From Ferruginibacter sp. (GTDB taxonomy: Bacteria; Bacteroidota; Bacteroidia; Chitinophagales; Chitinophagaceae), in NCBI GenBank assembly GCA_025963635.1, contig JAOQAK010000031.1, positions 1 to 64,000 of the forward strand: a stretch of 64,000 bases of DNA, given 5' to 3'. The translations under genes were made by a program, and so were the position numbers. Shown one piece after another: positions 61,793 to 64,000 of this stretch. The stretch's first letter is position 1. Each line of letters starts with the position of its first letter. The notes beneath the pieces were generated by a model. It was not told where the DNA came from and ran no database searches. It saw only the letters and a list, made by a program, of their open reading frames with translations.

Positions 61793-63482
61793 TAGACGAT
61801 TCTCTTATATCAAGAAATAATAAAAGCTCGAATAATATTACTACTGACAATTGCTCGAACCAGTAGTCGACAAAGAAAATCCCTGCACACAATAGCAATA
61901 CCGGTATTCCATAAGTAAGTATTTGGGCGTACTTCGCAAAAAAGCCAAAATAGAAAATGACCAATGCCATGATGCCTGCCAGGCCATATTCGCTTAAAAG
62001 CTGATCATACACAGAGTTGGGGCTATTGGTTAAAGAATGAAGTTTGTCTTGCCGGGTGAAATAAGATAGGTATAGATCGAAATGGTTCGATTCAAAAGCG
62101 GGGTTGATATAAGCAAACTTTGATGGATACCCACCGGCTATCTTCATAGCTGTTGTACGAAACGCGAGTTTGGAAGAAAAGTTGCCCATGCCTGCTCCAC
62201 TAATTATTTTTCCCGGCTGCTGTTGAAAGAGGTGGAATGTTTGTTGCAGCGCCAAAAGTTTACCGGGCAAATTAGCCGGTACTTTTGAACTGTTCGTAAG
62301 GGGTAATACAGTTGCCTGCCAAGCGCTGAAGTTTATCAATTGTTTTTCTAAAACCGTGGTTTCATTTTTATATTGATAAGATGGGGAATGAATTGGTGGA
62401 GGAGGAACTATTATTTTGTCTGTTTGGGCCAGCAGTGTATCCACTTTTGTGATCACCGGCATACTTTTCAAACGCCTGGTATTCATTAAATTATCGATAC
62501 TGTCAACATAGTTCCTGGCAATGATTTGCCTTCTTTCTTCTTCAGTCACCAGGGCGCCTTCTTTTTCATTGGATCCGGCTTTTACCACAGTTATAGCAGG
62601 AGTTTTAGACGGAAGCCTGGCAACAAATTTTTTATAAGCCTCTTCCAGGTACCGGTTATTTTGTGGTGAAACTTTTGCCAAAAAAATTATTCCCAGCATT
62701 AGGCAGGTAATGATGATGCTCTTTTGATCTTTATTGCTGGCGAATACAAAAAGTCCAATGAAAATGCAGCAGAGTAAAATATTGGTGATATTACTTGCAG
62801 CTAATAATAAAACAGACATGCAAAGAATTGTCATCGCTGCATTTTTTTTGGATAGGAAATACAGTACACCAAATGCATTGATCACTGCATTGGTGGTGGA
62901 AGTATCCATTGTGATTCCTTTGATATAATCGCCTGTGCCCATAAAATATTTCTGAAAATTTCCCTGGTAACGGAAAGGGTTAATCGTACCCGTTTCAATT
63001 ACGATCCCCGCGTAAATAGCATAAGAAGCCAAAATGTTGAGTATAAAAAATGCGACAATTGTATGATGAATTATAACAGCATCGTTTATTTCCACTGCAA
63101 GTTTTAACTGGTGTATAGCCAATATACACGCCGTCCAAAAAGCAATTCCTGTTATTAAGGCTATCCCATAATTTAGGTTGTAAAAATTGCTGCTTATGAT
63201 CCAATTGAAAATGGCGATCAATAGTACGATGATGTAAAAAAGGGGAAGTCTTGAGTTTTTTATCCGGAAGCCAAATTTAAAATCGGGCCTCATGAGGTAA
63301 ATAAAAATTAGCGCCAATGCTTTTACAACCAGCTTCACGTCCAGGAATAGAAGAAGAAATACAAGCAATTTCCAATCAATTGTTTGGATAAAATTTTGTA
63401 TGTAGGAATAGGCCTTTGACCGGGTCACTTCTTGTAATTTTTGGGTTAATTGCAGATGGAATATTCCGCTGAACTGGCACAA
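61764..63482 (-). CDS. Large membrane protein, probable O-antigen polymerase (Wzy-like)
   Basis: A 572-residue protein with about ten helices: a cluster at 38-240, another at about 255-275, then a long soluble segment (about 275-500) with a Pro-rich VPPPPIHSP stretch and a late GAGMGNFSSKLAFR and SNHFDLYLSYFTRQ, then two or three C-terminal helices. Conserved features are weak, but the topology and position suggest chain polymerisation. No ATG precedes the first helix. The candidate starts are TTG 63482, ATT in frame just upstream, or GTG 63428. Confidence 0.7.
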   Translation of the reverse strand: MCQFSGIFHLQLTQKLQEVTRSKAYSYIQNFIQTIDWKLLVFLLLFLDVKLVVKALALIFIYLMRPDFKFGFRIKNSRLPLFYIIVLLIAIFNWIISSNFYNLNYGIALITGIAFWTACILAIHQLKLAVEINDAVIIHHTIVAFFILNILASYAIYAGIVIETGTINPFRYQGNFQKYFMGTGDYIKGITMDTSTTNAVINAFGVLYFLSKKNAAMTILCMSVLLLAASNITNILLCCIFIGLFVFASNKDQKSIIITCLMLGIIFLAKVSPQNNRYLEEAYKKFVARLPSKTPAITVVKAGSNEKEGALVTEEERRQIIARNYVDSIDNLMNTRRLKSMPVITKVDTLLAQTDKIIVPPPPIHSPSYQYKNETTVLEKQLINFSAWQATVLPLTNSSKVPANLPGKLLALQQTFHLFQQQPGKIISGAGMGNFSSKLAFRTTAMKIAGGYPSKFAYINPAFESNHFDLYLSYFTRQDKLHSLTNSPNSVYDQLLSEYGLAGIMALVIFYFGFFAKYAQILTYGIPVLLLCAGIFFVDYWFEQLSVVILFELLLFLDIRESSIEKTAADGN

Positions 63483-63518
63483 AATTGTAATCGCAAAAGC
63501 TTTCAGGCTGGTTGCCTG

Positions 63519-64000
63519 TTAAATATCAGCCGCCCTTTTAAATGCCGGCAGGTAATGTTGGCCCGGACGTTGGATGAGGAATAGCAAAATGCAAAACATT
63601 GAAAGTGAGGCAGTCAAAACTAACCACCATTGCTGAACCAGCACACTGGCCATTAACACGCTGGGCAGGGCGCAGCCGGGAATAATGAGACAGGCTTGCC
63701 AATTTACAGGGATGCTTTGAAGGGAGGTTTTCCGTATGTATAAAACGGACTGAATAATCATTGCAAGTAAATACCCGGTTGCGGCGCCTTCGCCTTTAAA
63801 ATGGGGGATGAGTATAATATCCGCCAAAATATTGGCCAAAACAGTCAACAGGATTACACGGAAGATCATAGATAAGGCACCTTTGGCGAAATTGACCGTC
63901 CACAAAAAATTATTTAAATAGAGCAATGGCATCGTTGCAGCTAAAATGGAAATCGTATAACGGTTTACGTAACCGTACCTGCCGACTGTTATCCAGTCAA
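63519..64000 (-). CDS. Lipid-linked oligosaccharide flippase (Wzx-like), C-terminal part
   Basis: A reading frame open to the window edge, so the 5' end is missing. The visible 160 residues have at least four helices, with the polysaccharide-biosynthesis C-terminal-domain features GRYGYVNRYTISILAATMP, ALSMIFRVILLTVLANILAD and GEGAATGYLLAMIIQSVLY. The full protein would move the undecaprenyl-linked repeat unit to the outer face for Wzy polymerisation. It is the most upstream gene seen in the minus-strand operon, and the downstream frame continues right after its stop. Confidence 0.8.
   Translation of the reverse strand, partial: DWITVGRYGYVNRYTISILAATMPLLYLNNFLWTVNFAKGALSMIFRVILLTVLANILADIILIPHFKGEGAATGYLLAMIIQSVLYIRKTSLQSIPVNWQACLIIPGCALPSVLMASVLVQQWWLVLTASLSMFCILLFLIQRPGQHYLPAFKRAADI

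Noticed and set aside
1..64000. CRISPR array, insertion sequence or prophage
   Set aside because: No regularly spaced short repeats, transposase, integrase or phage structural gene was seen anywhere in the window.

Overview
The window reads as chromosome of a Bacteroidota bacterium, most like the Chitinophagaceae/Chitinophagales. This is an inference from gene content: BglX-type beta-glucosidase, Anbu proteasome-like protease, DUF3500 protein, Bacteroidota-type lipoprotein signals ending in -SC, weak Shine-Dalgarno sequences, AT-leaning intergenic DNA, and intergenic repeat families common in this phylum. There is no rRNA, insertion sequence, integrase or CRISPR array.

Region 1 (about 0.2-9.6 kb, minus strand) is an efflux island. 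An OmpR-type response regulator and its sensor kinase (4-bp overlap) precede a YncE-like beta-propeller protein, a TolC-type outer-membrane channel, a periplasmic adaptor lipoprotein and an RND pump. Region 2 (9.8-20.4 kb) is a mixed housekeeping and stress segment: an acetyltransferase, a small outer-membrane protein with a probable frameshift, thioredoxin, a hibernation-promoting factor, cytochrome bd oxidase (cydAB) behind a perfect 25-bp inverted repeat, an Anbu protease next to a transglutaminase-like protein, an orphan receiver protein and a DUF3500 protein. Two decayed genes lie in the spaces. Region 3 (20.4-39.2 kb) holds metabolic genes: GH3 and GH13 glycosidases, a tRNA-Val with an odd anticodon loop, a cell-wall amidase, an acyl-CoA dehydrogenase with a MarR regulator, a glycosyltransferase, an OppC-like permease, an Lrp/AsnC regulator, ApbE, DoxX and a Gfo/Idh/MocA oxidoreductase.

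Between the Lrp/AsnC gene and ApbE lies the most unusual object seen: a tRNA-shaped RNA (about 35227-35398). It has a class II-like 5' half, a canonical T-arm and a closed acceptor stem, but about 100 nt where a variable arm should be. A candidate promoter lies upstream and a strong intrinsic terminator downstream. It is transcribed divergently from the Lrp-family gene, with two phased AT-rich palindromes between them.

Region 4 (39.5-42 kb) has two more orphan receivers and small hypothetical genes. Region 5 (42.1 kb to the window end) is a surface-polysaccharide locus: an initiating sugar transferase, an ABC exporter, many glycosyltransferases, a hexapeptide acyltransferase, two polymerase/ligase-type membrane proteins and the C-terminal part of a Wzx-type flippase. 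Embedded in it (46.8-54.7 kb) is a block unusual for a capsule locus: two B12-binding-type radical SAM proteins, one SPASM-like radical SAM protein, three class I methyltransferases and an amidohydrolase. This suggests that an unusual modified sugar, lipid or small molecule is made here. One glycosyltransferase in the locus (57845-58950) carries a single-base frameshift.
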